Assembly: GCA_036396795.1 (NCBI GenBank)
Contig: DASWKF010000094.1
Span: forward strand, 1 to 64,000
Source of the DNA: JAHEEM01 sp036396795
Lineage (GTDB): Bacteria; Pseudomonadota; Gammaproteobacteria; Steroidobacterales; Rariloculaceae
Length of the DNA: 64,000 nt
Direction of reading: 5' to 3'
Positions 24,988-35,804 of this stretch are shown here, one piece after another. The position numbers and the translations under genes are program-made. Below the pieces are notes generated by a model. It ran no database searches and had not been told where the DNA came from. It saw only the letters and a list, made by a program, of their open reading frames with translations. Every line of letters starts with the position of its first letter. The first letter of the stretch is position 1.

Positions 24988-26249
24988 GCGGCGGCGACAG
25001 GCGGAAACCGATGCGGGCTAGACGGGACGATCGCAAGCTATTGGTGGGGCTCGATATCGGCACCTCCAAGGTCGTCGCGGTCGTCGGCGAGCTGTCGCCC
25101 GAGGATGCCCTGGAAGTCATCGGGATCGGCTCGCATCCGTCTCGCGGCCTCAAGCGCGGCGTGGTCGTGAACATCGAGTCGACGGTGCAGTCGATCCAGC
25201 GCGCGATCGAAGAGGCCGAGCTCATGGCGGGTTGTGAGATTCACAGCGTCTACACGGGGATAGCCGGCAGTCACGTGCGCAGCCTGAACTCGCACGGCAT
25301 CGTTGCGATCCGCGACAAGGAGGTCAGCGCGAGCGACGTCGAGCGCGTCATCGACGCGGCGCGCGCGGTGGCGATCCCGGCCGACCAGCGGATCCTGCAC
25401 GTGCTGCCGCAGGAGTTCGTCATCGACACCCAGGAGGGCATCCGCGAGCCGATCGGCATGTCCGGCGTGCGGCTCGAAGCCAAGGTGCACCTCGTGACCG
25501 GTGCCGTCAGCGCGGCGCAGAACATCGTCAAATGCGTGCAACGCTGCGGGCTCGACGTCGAGGACGTCGTGCTCGAGCAGCTGGCGTCGAGCTACTCGGT
25601 GTTGACCGAGGACGAGAAGGAGCTCGGCATCTGTCTCGTCGACATGGGCGGCGGAACCACGGACATCGCCGTGTTCTGCGGCGGCGCGATCCAGCATACG
25701 GCCGTCATTCCGATCGCCGGCGATCAGGTCACCAACGACATCGCCGTCAGCTTGCGCACGCCGACGCAATACGCCGAAGAGATCAAGATCAAGTACGCCT
25801 GCGCGCTGTCACAGCTCGCCAATCCGGACGAGACCATCGAAGTGCCCAGCGTCGGCGACCGCCCGCCGCGCAGGCTCGCGCGGCAAACGCTGGCCGAGGT
25901 CGTGGAGCCGCGCTACGAGGAGCTGTTCGCTCTGGTGCGCGACGAGCTCAGGCGTTCGGGGTTCGAGGAGCTCATCGCCGCCGGCGTCGTGCTGACCGGC
26001 GGCAGCGCCAAGATGGAAGGTGCCGTGGAGCTCGCCGAGGAAGTCTTTCACACGCCGGTTCGGCTGGGCATACCGCAATACGTCGAAGGCCTCGTCGACG
26101 TCGTGCGTAATCCGATACACGCCACCGGCGTCGGCTTGCTGCTCTACGGCAAAGCTGCCGCGCGGGCGCGAGTCGAAGCGGCGGCGAGCCGGCGAGGCGT
26201 GTTCAGTGCGTTCGAGCGAATGAAGGCTTGGTTCCAGGGAAATTTCTGA
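24984..26249 (+). CDS. ftsA: Cell division protein FtsA (actin-like)
   Basis: FtsA is the actin-like ATPase that anchors FtsZ to the membrane and signals to the septal synthases. The 421-residue protein shows LLVGLDIGTSKVVAVVGE (phosphate 1), VDMGGGTTDIAVF (phosphate 2) and GVVLTGGSAKMEG (adenosine loop). A C-terminal amphipathic membrane-targeting helix is visible as FSAFERMKAWFQGNF. ATG 24984 overlaps the ftsQ stop. The extra N-terminal residues before LLVGLDIG are basic. Confidence 0.97.
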   Translation: MSGGDRRKPMRARRDDRKLLVGLDIGTSKVVAVVGELSPEDALEVIGIGSHPSRGLKRGVVVNIESTVQSIQRAIEEAELMAGCEIHSVYTGIAGSHVRSLNSHGIVAIRDKEVSASDVERVIDAARAVAIPADQRILHVLPQEFVIDTQEGIREPIGMSGVRLEAKVHLVTGAVSAAQNIVKCVQRCGLDVEDVVLEQLASSYSVLTEDEKELGICLVDMGGGTTDIAVFCGGAIQHTAVIPIAGDQVTNDIAVSLRTPTQYAEEIKIKYACALSQLANPDETIEVPSVGDRPPRRLARQTLAEVVEPRYEELFALVRDELRRSGFEELIAAGVVLTGGSAKMEGAVELAEEVFHTPVRLGIPQYVEGLVDVVRNPIHATGVGLLLYGKAAARARVEAAASRRGVFSAFERMKAWFQGNF

Positions 26250-26274
26250 AGATAAATATCTAAGGAGTCGGGAA

Positions 26275-27417
26275 ATGTTTGAATTGATGGATGGCTTCAG
26301 CGAGACCGCAATCATCAAGGTCATGGGGATCGGCGGCGGCGGCGGTAACGCCGTCGCGCACATGATGACGTCTGGTATCGAAGGCGTCGATTTCATCTGC
26401 GCCAACACCGACGCCCAGGCTCTGAAGAGCGCTCGCGTCAAAACGGGGCTGCAGATCGGCTGCAACATCACCAAGGGTCTGGGCGCGGGCGCCAATCCGG
26501 AAGTCGGACGGCAAGCGGCGATGGAGGACCGGGACCGCATCCAGGAGGTCATCTCCGGAGCGGATATGCTGTTCATCACCGCGGGCCTCGGCGGCGGCAC
26601 CGGCACCGGGGCGGCGCCGGTCATCGCGCAGCTCGCCAAGGAGCTCGGCGTGCTGACCGTCGCGGTCGTCACCAAGCCCTTCCTGATGGAAGGCGCCAAG
26701 CGCATGCGCATCGCGGAGCAGGGCATCGCCGAGCTCGGCCGCTACGTCGATTCGCTGATCACGATTCCGAACGAGAAGCTGTTGACCGTGCTCGGTCCCG
26801 ACACGACGCTGCTCGACGCTTTTAAAGCCGCCAACCGCGTGCTCCAAGGCGCCGTTCAGGGTATCGCCGAGCTGATCACGCGGCCCGGGTTGATCAACGT
26901 CGATTTCGCAGACGTGCGCACCGTCATGTCCGAGATGGGTATGGCGATGATGGGCTCCGGCACGGCCACCGGCGAGGGCCGCGCACGGGAAGCCGCCGAG
27001 GCGGCGATCTCGAGCCCGCTGCTCGAGGACATCAATCTCGCGGGCGCCAACGGCGTGCTCGTCAACGTCACGGCCGGCATGGATCTGTCGATCGGCGAGT
27101 TCCAGGAGGTCGGTGAGACCATCAAGCAGTTCGCCTCCGACGAGGCCACCGTGGTCGTGGGCACCGTGATCGATCCGGACATGTCGCACGAGATCCGCGT
27201 GACGGTCGTCGCCACCGGCCTCGGGCAGGTCTCGGGCTTCGCCGAGCGGCCGGTCAAGGTCGTGCGCCGCGGAAGCTCCAGAGAACCGAACTATGCCGAT
27301 CTGGATCGTCCAACCATACAGCGCAAGCGCGCCGTCGGCGACGGCGTGACCGGCTCGGGCGACGACATCGAGAACCTGCTCGACGTTCCGGCTTTTCTGC
27401 GCCGCCAAGCCGACTGA
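26275..27417 (+). CDS. ftsZ: Cell division GTPase FtsZ
   Basis: FtsZ is the tubulin-like GTPase that forms the Z-ring. The 380-residue protein has KVMGIGGGGGNAV, the tubulin signature GGGTGTGAAP, and the T7 catalytic loop NVDFADVRTVMSEMG. After a short variable linker comes the conserved C-terminal peptide LLDVPAFLRRQAD, which binds FtsA, ZapD and other partners; zapD is encoded 6 kb downstream. AAGGAG lies 7 nt before the ATG, the clearest ribosome-binding site in the cluster, as expected for its most abundant product. Confidence 0.98.
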   Translation: MFELMDGFSETAIIKVMGIGGGGGNAVAHMMTSGIEGVDFICANTDAQALKSARVKTGLQIGCNITKGLGAGANPEVGRQAAMEDRDRIQEVISGADMLFITAGLGGGTGTGAAPVIAQLAKELGVLTVAVVTKPFLMEGAKRMRIAEQGIAELGRYVDSLITIPNEKLLTVLGPDTTLLDAFKAANRVLQGAVQGIAELITRPGLINVDFADVRTVMSEMGMAMMGSGTATGEGRAREAAEAAISSPLLEDINLAGANGVLVNVTAGMDLSIGEFQEVGETIKQFASDEATVVVGTVIDPDMSHEIRVTVVATGLGQVSGFAERPVKVVRRGSSREPNYADLDRPTIQRKRAVGDGVTGSGDDIENLLDVPAFLRRQAD

Positions 27418-27605
27418 GCTCTCCGGGACAGGCCGCAGCGCCGGCCCCGGCTACGGCGGGCCGCGCCCTTGCCGAGTCCGAGAGCGCGTGCTACGGTGCG
27501 GTGCCCTTCACTTAAGGTCTTGATAGCAGCGGAGAATTTCTTGATCCCAGGCGCAGCTTGCAAGTCGGAATCGCTGCAGGCGGAGGCAATTCGGAAGCGA
27601 CTTCA
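27418..27605 (+). other. ftsZ-lpxC intergenic gap
   Basis: This 188-bp gap is the largest inside the dcw cluster. It is GC-rich with some short imperfect inverted repeats but no U-tract terminator. A weak promoter-like pair (TTGCCG near 27466, then TACGGT 17 bp later) could add transcription for lpxC, though the -10 match is poor. GGAGG and CGGAAG occur in the last 30 bp before the lpxC TTG. Confidence 0.4.
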
Positions 27606-28517
27606 TTGAAGCAACGCACCCTCAAGGAATCCATCCGCGCCACCGGCATCGGCTTACATGGCGGCGCCAAAGTTTACATGACCTTGCGTCCGGCGCCGGT
27701 GAACTCCGGCATCATTTTCCGGCGCATCGATCTCGAGCAGCCGGTCGATATTCCTGCGACGGCCTTGAACGTCACGCAGACGACGCTCGGCACGACGCTG
27801 GAGCATGCCAACGCCAGGGTCGCGACGGTCGAGCATCTGTTGTCCGCAATGGCGGGCCTGGGCATCGACAACGCTTTCGTCGATCTCACCGCGGCCGAGG
27901 TGCCGATCATGGACGGCAGCGCGGCACCGTTCGTATTCCTTTTGCAATCCGCCGGCATCGAGGAGCAGAACGCGCCGAAGCGCTTCGTTCGGATTCGCCG
28001 GCCGGTGGAAGTTCATGACGGCGACAAGTGGGCGCGGTTGGCGCCCTACAACGGTTTCCGGGTCAATTTCGAGATCGACTTCGATCACCCGGTGCTGCGC
28101 AAGCACCGCCAGAGCGCGAGCCTCGAATTTTCGACCACTGCGTTCCTCAAGGAGATCAGCCGCGCGCGGACTTTCGGTTTCCTGCGCGACCTGGAGACGC
28201 TGCGCGAGCGCGATCTGACGCTCGGCGGCAGTCTCGACAACGCCATCGTCATGGACGAGTACCGCGTCCTCAACGAGGACGGGCTGCGGTTCAGGGACGA
28301 ATTCGTCCGGCACAAGATACTCGACGCGGTCGGCGATCTGTATCTGCTCGGCTGCTGCCTGATCGGCGAGTTCACCGGGTTCAAGTCCGGGCACCGGCTC
28401 AACAATCTCTTGCTGAGAGCCTTGCTCGAGCAAGACAACAGCTACGAGGAAGTCGTGTTCGAGGATACGCGGCGCTCGCCGGTGGCCTATCAAGTCGTGC
28501 CCGGCTTGCCGGACTGA
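27606..28517 (+). CDS. lpxC: UDP-3-O-acyl-N-acetylglucosamine deacetylase LpxC
   Basis: LpxC is the zinc deacetylase that commits UDP-acyl-GlcNAc to lipid A. From TTG 27606 the product has 303 residues and begins (M)KQRTLKESIRATGIGLHGG, aligning with the E. coli start. An upstream in-frame start at 27558 would add 16 unconserved residues. Zinc ligands are the His of ATVEHLLSAM and the His and Asp of KSGHRLNN and LDAVGD. IMDGSAAPFV is also diagnostic. The 3' end overlaps convergent dciA by 28 bp. Confidence 0.95.
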   Translation: MKQRTLKESIRATGIGLHGGAKVYMTLRPAPVNSGIIFRRIDLEQPVDIPATALNVTQTTLGTTLEHANARVATVEHLLSAMAGLGIDNAFVDLTAAEVPIMDGSAAPFVFLLQSAGIEEQNAPKRFVRIRRPVEVHDGDKWARLAPYNGFRVNFEIDFDHPVLRKHRQSASLEFSTTAFLKEISRARTFGFLRDLETLRERDLTLGGSLDNAIVMDEYRVLNEDGLRFRDEFVRHKILDAVGDLYLLGCCLIGEFTGFKSGHRLNNLLLRALLEQDNSYEEVVFEDTRRSPVAYQVVPGLPD

Positions 28518-28831
28518 CGGGTCGGGAGCGGTTGCACGCGCACGCGAATACGCCGCTCGCCGCCGAGCTGTGCGGCTCGATATTTCACCCGCGCCGCCCA
28601 CGCAGAGGCGTCCATGGTCAGGATCAGCTCGTCGTCTGCGGAGACGCTCGCCGAGACCAGATGAGCCGCTTCCTCGGCCGGCAGCATCCCGCGGATGACT
28701 TCCGTTAAATCCCGACGCCGGCGCGCCTCGGCTGAGAGCGCCGCCAGCGTGCCCCGCTCGAGCAGCTCGGCCAGCGAGCGCGGCCGGGCTGCCGGCGATT
28801 CTGAGACCGGTGTCAACGTTTTACGGCTCAA
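28490..28831 (-). CDS. dciA: DUF721 protein, DciA-like replicative helicase loader
   Basis: The 113-residue protein belongs to the DUF721/DciA family, which brings the replicative helicase DnaB to origins in the many bacteria that lack DnaC. A short N-terminal DciA domain is visible (SLAELLERGTLAALSAEARRR... through DASAWAARVKYRAAQL). The position between lpxC and the M23-secA pair is the same as in pseudomonads. It converges on lpxC with a 28-bp overlap. Assignment rests on a short domain and on synteny. Confidence 0.8.
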   Translation of the reverse strand: MSRKTLTPVSESPAARPRSLAELLERGTLAALSAEARRRRDLTEVIRGMLPAEEAAHLVSASVSADDELILTMDASAWAARVKYRAAQLGGERRIRVRVQPLPTRQSGKPGTT

Positions 28832-28867
28832 AGCTTGAGTAGCGCCAAGTTTCTGGGCATCCTTGGG

Positions 28868-28958
28868 TTTCTCGAAAAGGGCAAACCGCCTAAAAGGGCG
28901 GGACGCAAAGCCACCGGTCTACGGGAACGTCTTCCTACGATAGCGGGGTTACCGAGTG
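28868..28958 (+). promoter_or_regulatory. Cyclic-di-GMP-I (GEMM) riboswitch aptamer
   Basis: The conserved core of the GEMM-I aptamer is present in order: GGGCAAACC (28879-28887), a short GC helix, GGGACGCAAAGCC (28900-28912), the CCGGTCTA receptor segment, and TAGCGGGGTTACCGA (28941-28955). The closing helix P1 pairs CTCG (28871-28874) with CGAG (28953-28956). The helix loop reads AAAA closed by U-G rather than the usual GAAA. It lies 100 nt before the M23 peptidase ATG, on the same strand. Downstream, CACTCGG (29010-29016) is complementary to CCGAGTG (28952-28958), the 3' strand of P1, and could act as the expression platform. Confidence 0.9.
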
Positions 28959-29059
28959 TCATTTGACTTAACAAGCGATACTGAGCCCGCCACCGCTGGT
29001 TCCGGCCGGCACTCGGCGAATAACGATACCGAAAAGACGGGGGTTGAGGGCGGAAATCG

Positions 29060-29980
29060 ATGGAGCTGATACTCCTTTCGAGGGGCAAAGGGCATCTCGG
29101 TCATGTGCGTCTCGGCGCCGGGCCGGTATGGCTGGGCATCACGGCCGTCGCCCTCACGATCTTCGCCGGCGTGTTCTATGCCGGGTTCCGCGCCGCCGCC
29201 CATTTCGGCATCGTCAATCCCCAGACGCAGGTTCACGAATGGCGTAGCGATCTCGCGCAGCAACAGGCGCTGCTCGATGCCACCCGCGACGCGGCTCTGC
29301 AAAACCTCGACGCGCTGGCTCTGCGTTTGGGCCGGATGAACGCCCATGTGCTGCGCCTCGACGCGCTCGGCCAGCGGCTGACGAAGATGGCGGGCCTGGA
29401 CGACGGCGAGTTCGACTTCTCGGCGGCGCCGTCGCAGGGCGGGCCCGAGGAGCCACTGGCCGTCGCCGATCTGCAGCAGGTCTCGGGCCTCGTTCAGGCC
29501 ATGGACGAGCTCGGCTCGCAGCTCGATGACCGCGAGCTCAAGCTCAACGTGCTCGAGGACTTCCTGCTGAACCGCAAGCTCAGGGGCGAAGTCCATCCGG
29601 AGGGCAGGCCCGTGACCTCGGGCTATATCTCCTCGCACTTCGGCAACCGCACGGATCCGTTCACGGGCCGGGCCGCTTTCCACAAGGGCGTCGACTTCGC
29701 CGGCCGAGAAGGCGCCGAGGTCGTGGCGGTCGCCTCCGGCGTCGTCATCTGGTCGGGCGATCGCTACGGCTATGGTCAGATGGTGGAGATCAACCACGGT
29801 AACGGCTATGTGACGCGCTATGCGCACAACGCCGAGAATCTGGTCGCCGTCGGCGACACCGTGAAACGCGGCGAGACCGTCGCGGTGATGGGCTCCACGG
29901 GGCGCGCGACGGGACCCAACCTGCATTTCGAGGTGCTGCACAACGGCCGCGTGGTCAATCCGCTGAGCTACGTCAACTAG
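29060..29980 (+). CDS. M23-family (LytM) peptidoglycan peptidase, membrane-anchored
   Basis: The 306-residue protein has one N-terminal membrane helix (about residues 22-45), a periplasmic helical/coiled-coil region (about 55-170, e.g. EWRSDLAQQQALLDATRD) and a C-terminal LytM domain (about 190-300). Zinc ligands are His and Asp of FHKGVDFAG and His289 of NLHFEV; the general-base His in RYAHN is kept. Asn287 replaces the first His of the usual H-x-H motif, so activity may be weak or the protein may act as an activator of amidases. It lies under a c-di-GMP riboswitch and upstream of secA, a position that holds an M23 gene in pseudomonads too. Confidence 0.88.
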   Translation: MELILLSRGKGHLGHVRLGAGPVWLGITAVALTIFAGVFYAGFRAAAHFGIVNPQTQVHEWRSDLAQQQALLDATRDAALQNLDALALRLGRMNAHVLRLDALGQRLTKMAGLDDGEFDFSAAPSQGGPEEPLAVADLQQVSGLVQAMDELGSQLDDRELKLNVLEDFLLNRKLRGEVHPEGRPVTSGYISSHFGNRTDPFTGRAAFHKGVDFAGREGAEVVAVASGVVIWSGDRYGYGQMVEINHGNGYVTRYAHNAENLVAVGDTVKRGETVAVMGSTGRATGPNLHFEVLHNGRVVNPLSYVN

Positions 29981-30074
29981 ATAGACCCTCGAAAGAACCC
30001 CGAGCGCCGGGCGCTGTCCCGATTCCGCGTCTATCCGTAGAATACGGAGCTCCGACCGTTCCCGAGGTGCCGGC

Positions 30075-32986
<2,912 letters not shown>

Positions 32987-32990
<4 letters not shown>

Positions 32991-33403
32991 CCGAGGCCCT
33001 GGGTTTCGAGCTCGCCGAGCTCGACGTGGTCGTGGGCCTGATCGAGGACGATGCGGGGCGGGTCCTGGTCAATCAGCGGCTGCCGGGACGCCATATGGCG
33101 GGTTACTGGGAGTTTCCGGGCGGCAAGCGGCGCGCAGGCGAGGCGCCGTTGGCCGCGCTCAAGCGTGAGCTTGCCGAGGAGCTCGGCATCGAGGTGCTTG
33201 CGGCCGAGCCGTTCATGCGGCTGGCGCACGACTACGGCGATCGGCGGGTGGCGCTTAGCGTTTGGGCCGTGCGGCGGTATTCGGGATTGCCGCGCGCCCT
33301 CGAGGGCCAGCCGCTCCGATGGCTTGCGCCTGCCGCGCTGGCGAAGCTCGAGCTGCTGCCGGCCGACGCGGAGATCGTCGAGGCCTTAGCTCAAAGCGAA
33401 TAG
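32987..33403 (+). CDS. mutT: Nudix hydrolase MutT (8-oxo-dGTP diphosphatase)
   Basis: MutT removes 8-oxo-dGTP from the nucleotide pool, preventing A-to-C transversions. The 138-residue protein has a complete Nudix box (GGKRRAGE, then RELAEELGI, in the G-x5-E-x7-REL-x-EE-x-G pattern) and the substrate-side GYWEFPGGK. The secA-mutT order is conserved in gammaproteobacteria. ATG 32987 overlaps the secA stop (ATGA). The 3' end overlaps convergent zapD by 18 bp. Confidence 0.93.
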
Positions 33404-34138
33404 GAAACGAATGTCCTGGTTGATCTGCGTCGGACGCAGGTCGACGCCGTGCCACTTGACGAAGCGCACCGTGACACGGTGGCGTCCGGCTGAGATCTCC
33501 GGATAGAAATCCACGCCGCGCGGGATCGTCACGCGGACGAGGTTGGGCTGGACATTGCGCTCCATCGTGTGTTGATACATACCGCCGCCGGCCAACCGCT
33601 CGACAGGCTCGCTGGTTTCGCGCACGAGCCAGGCGATCTCCGACACCGCATTGCAGACCGGCTGTATGATCCGGGTCCAGCGCCCGAACTGCGCCGCTCG
33701 CTCGGCCTGCGGCAGCCGCAGCCAATAGGCGTAGTCGGGCAGATCGAACACGCAGGTGCCGCCGGGGATCGAGCTGCGATGCTTGATGGTGTTGAGGAAC
33801 TCGCAGTCCTTGAGCGCGTTCATGAAGTTCGGGCCGCTGTCCTTGATCGCGATCTTCAGGTCGTTGACGTCGCTGAGCAGCTTTTGCAGGCGCTGCTGGT
33901 CGACGCCGCGCTGGCGGCCGTAGGCGGCGAGCAAAGTCGCCTGCCGCTCGAGCTCCTTGAGCACGTCGGCGCGAACGTCGCCGCGGCCGAGTATCGCCAT
34001 GATCTCGAGCAGGCTCGCGACCGCGGCCCGCGCGCTGAAGTCCCGGAGATTCTCGCCATGATAGACCGCCTGCCGGTAGAGGAATTCGATCCTCAGAAAG
34101 GTCCGCATCCTCTCGGACAGCGGCTGCTCGAATTCCAT
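33386..34138 (-). CDS. zapD: Cell division protein ZapD
   Basis: ZapD bundles FtsZ filaments by binding the FtsZ C-terminal peptide. From ATG 34138 the product has 250 residues and starts MEFEQPLSERMRTFLRIEFL, which matches the family. In-frame upstream starts at 34201 and 34264 would add 21 or 42 unconserved residues. The helical N-terminal part is followed by the C-terminal beta domain (YPEISAGRHRVTVRFVKWHGVDLRPTQ...QDIRFLFAL). The gene follows coaE on the minus strand, as in the pilD-coaE-zapD arrangement of many gammaproteobacteria. Confidence 0.93.
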   Translation of the reverse strand: MEFEQPLSERMRTFLRIEFLYRQAVYHGENLRDFSARAAVASLLEIMAILGRGDVRADVLKELERQATLLAAYGRQRGVDQQRLQKLLSDVNDLKIAIKDSGPNFMNALKDCEFLNTIKHRSSIPGGTCVFDLPDYAYWLRLPQAERAAQFGRWTRIIQPVCNAVSEIAWLVRETSEPVERLAGGGMYQHTMERNVQPNLVRVTIPRGVDFYPEISAGRHRVTVRFVKWHGVDLRPTQINQDIRFLFALS

Positions 34139-34264
34139 CGCGCCGGGGTCGGAGGACTCGCCGACGAGCTCGCTCGCGATACTAGAACCGGGCGCGGCCA
34201 TGCGGGATGCTGAGATGGGCTCTAGACATGAGCCTATTCTGCGCGAGCCGGCGCGGATCGGCAA

Positions 34265-34861
34265 TCAATCGCCGGCGAGCTCCATGTATCGCGTATGCAG
34301 CGCGGCGACGCGCGTTTTCAATTGCTCGATATCGCCGCTGTTGTCGATGATGTCGTCGGCTTGCGACAGCCGCGCTCGCCTGTCGAGCTGAGCATCGAGC
34401 ATCGCTTGCGCGTCCGACCCCTCGAGCCCGTCGCGGCGCTGCAAGCGCGCAAGCTGCGTCGCCTCCGGGCAATCGACGACGGCGGTGCGGTCCACAAGCG
34501 TATCGAAGCCGGTCTCGAACATCAGCGGTACGACGACGATCGCATAAGGCGCAGCGAGCTCGGCGAGGCGTTGCGCCGTGCGGGCGCGAATCAGCGGGTG
34601 CAGGATGGCCTCGAGACGTTTGCGTCGCTCGGGTTGGCGGAATACGAGCTCGCGCAGCGCGCGGCGATCGAGCTCTCCGGAGCTCTGGAGGATAGCGTCG
34701 CCGAATTCCGCCGCGACGGCCTCGAGCCCGGGCTCGCCGAAGTCGACGACCTCGCGTGCGACCGCGTCGGTATCGACGATGCCGGCGCCGAGCTCCGCGA
34801 ACAGCTTCGCCGCCGTGCTCTTGCCGCTGGCGACGCCGCCCGTCAGGCCGACGCGAAACAT
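34265..34861 (-). CDS. coaE: Dephospho-CoA kinase CoaE
   Basis: CoaE performs the last step of coenzyme A synthesis, phosphorylating the 3' hydroxyl of dephospho-CoA. From ATG 34861 the protein has 198 residues, beginning MFRVGLTGGVASGKSTAA with the P-loop GGVASGKST. DTDAVAREVV and HPLIRARTAQRL follow as in the family. The open frame continues upstream for 49 codons without conservation, so the start is set at the P-loop-proximal ATG. It lies between pilD and zapD. Confidence 0.95.
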   Translation of the reverse strand: MFRVGLTGGVASGKSTAAKLFAELGAGIVDTDAVAREVVDFGEPGLEAVAAEFGDAILQSSGELDRRALRELVFRQPERRKRLEAILHPLIRARTAQRLAELAAPYAIVVVPLMFETGFDTLVDRTAVVDCPEATQLARLQRRDGLEGSDAQAMLDAQLDRRARLSQADDIIDNSGDIEQLKTRVAALHTRYMELAGD

Positions 34862-34892
34862 GCCGCCGAGGCCGCGCTCGAGTCGGGCGCGC

Positions 34893-35786
34893 TCAGAAGA
34901 AGGCCTCCACGTACCAGCGCGTGAGCTCTCCGCCCCAGAGCAAGGTGATCCAGCCGGCCGCCGCGAGATAAGGTCCGAAAGGTATCGGCGTCTGGCGGGA
35001 CTTGCCACCGAGCGCCAGCAGTGCGCCGCCGAGCAGCGCGCCGACCGCGGCCGACAGCAGGATCACGAGCGGCAGCAGTTGCCAGCCCAGCCATGCGCCG
35101 AGCGCCGCGAGCAACTTGAAATCGCCGTAGCCCATGCCCTCCTTGCCGGTCGCGAGCTTGAACAGCTGGTAGACCGACCAGAGGCTCAAATACCCCGCGG
35201 CGGCGCCGATCACGGCCGAGTTGAGGTCCGTGAACAGCGGCTCGCCGGCGCCGCTCAGAGCGGCGACGAGCAGACCCGCCCAGAGCAGCGGCAAGGTCAG
35301 CGAATCCGGCAGATACTGACGGTCGATGTCGATGAGGCTGAGCGCGAGCAACGTCCAGGTAACCGGAAGCAGGATCAGCGTCTGCCAGCTGGGCCCGAAA
35401 ACCGAAACCACGGCGAGCCCGAGCAACGCGGCGCCGGCTTCGACGAGCGGGTAGCGCGCCGAGATCGTCGCGCCGCAGTGCCGGCAACGCCCGCGCAGGC
35501 TCAGGTAGCTCACCAGCGGAACGTTGTCGTAGGCGGCCACGGAGGCGCCGCAGCTCGGGCAGCCGGAGCGTGGCCGCCATAGATCGAAGGCTTGCCCTTC
35601 TTCGGCGTGCGGCGGCTCTTTGAGCTGCTCCGCGGCGAGCTCCGCGCATTGCCGCCGCCAGGCACGCTCCATCATGATCGGCAGCCGATAAGCGACGACG
35701 TTGAGGAAGCTGCCGACGAGCAGGCCCATGAGCCCGACGGCGATGAACAGCACGCCCGGATAGAGCTCGAGAAACTCGGCGTACAT
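34893..35786 (-). CDS. pilD: Prepilin peptidase / N-methyltransferase PilD
   Basis: PilD removes the leader peptides of type IV prepilins and type II secretion pseudopilins and methylates the new N-terminus. The 297-residue inner-membrane protein has an N-terminal cytoplasmic domain with two CxxC pairs (GCPSCG and RCRHCG), about seven membrane helices, and the two catalytic aspartates in SLIDIDRQYLPD and GYGDFKLLAALG. It is transcribed with pilB and pilC (gap to pilC 18 bp) and precedes coaE. Confidence 0.96.
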   Translation of the reverse strand: MYAEFLELYPGVLFIAVGLMGLLVGSFLNVVAYRLPIMMERAWRRQCAELAAEQLKEPPHAEEGQAFDLWRPRSGCPSCGASVAAYDNVPLVSYLSLRGRCRHCGATISARYPLVEAGAALLGLAVVSVFGPSWQTLILLPVTWTLLALSLIDIDRQYLPDSLTLPLLWAGLLVAALSGAGEPLFTDLNSAVIGAAAGYLSLWSVYQLFKLATGKEGMGYGDFKLLAALGAWLGWQLLPLVILLSAAVGALLGGALLALGGKSRQTPIPFGPYLAAAGWITLLWGGELTRWYVEAFF

Positions 35787-35804
35787 CCGCCGGAGCTGCC
35801 CGGG

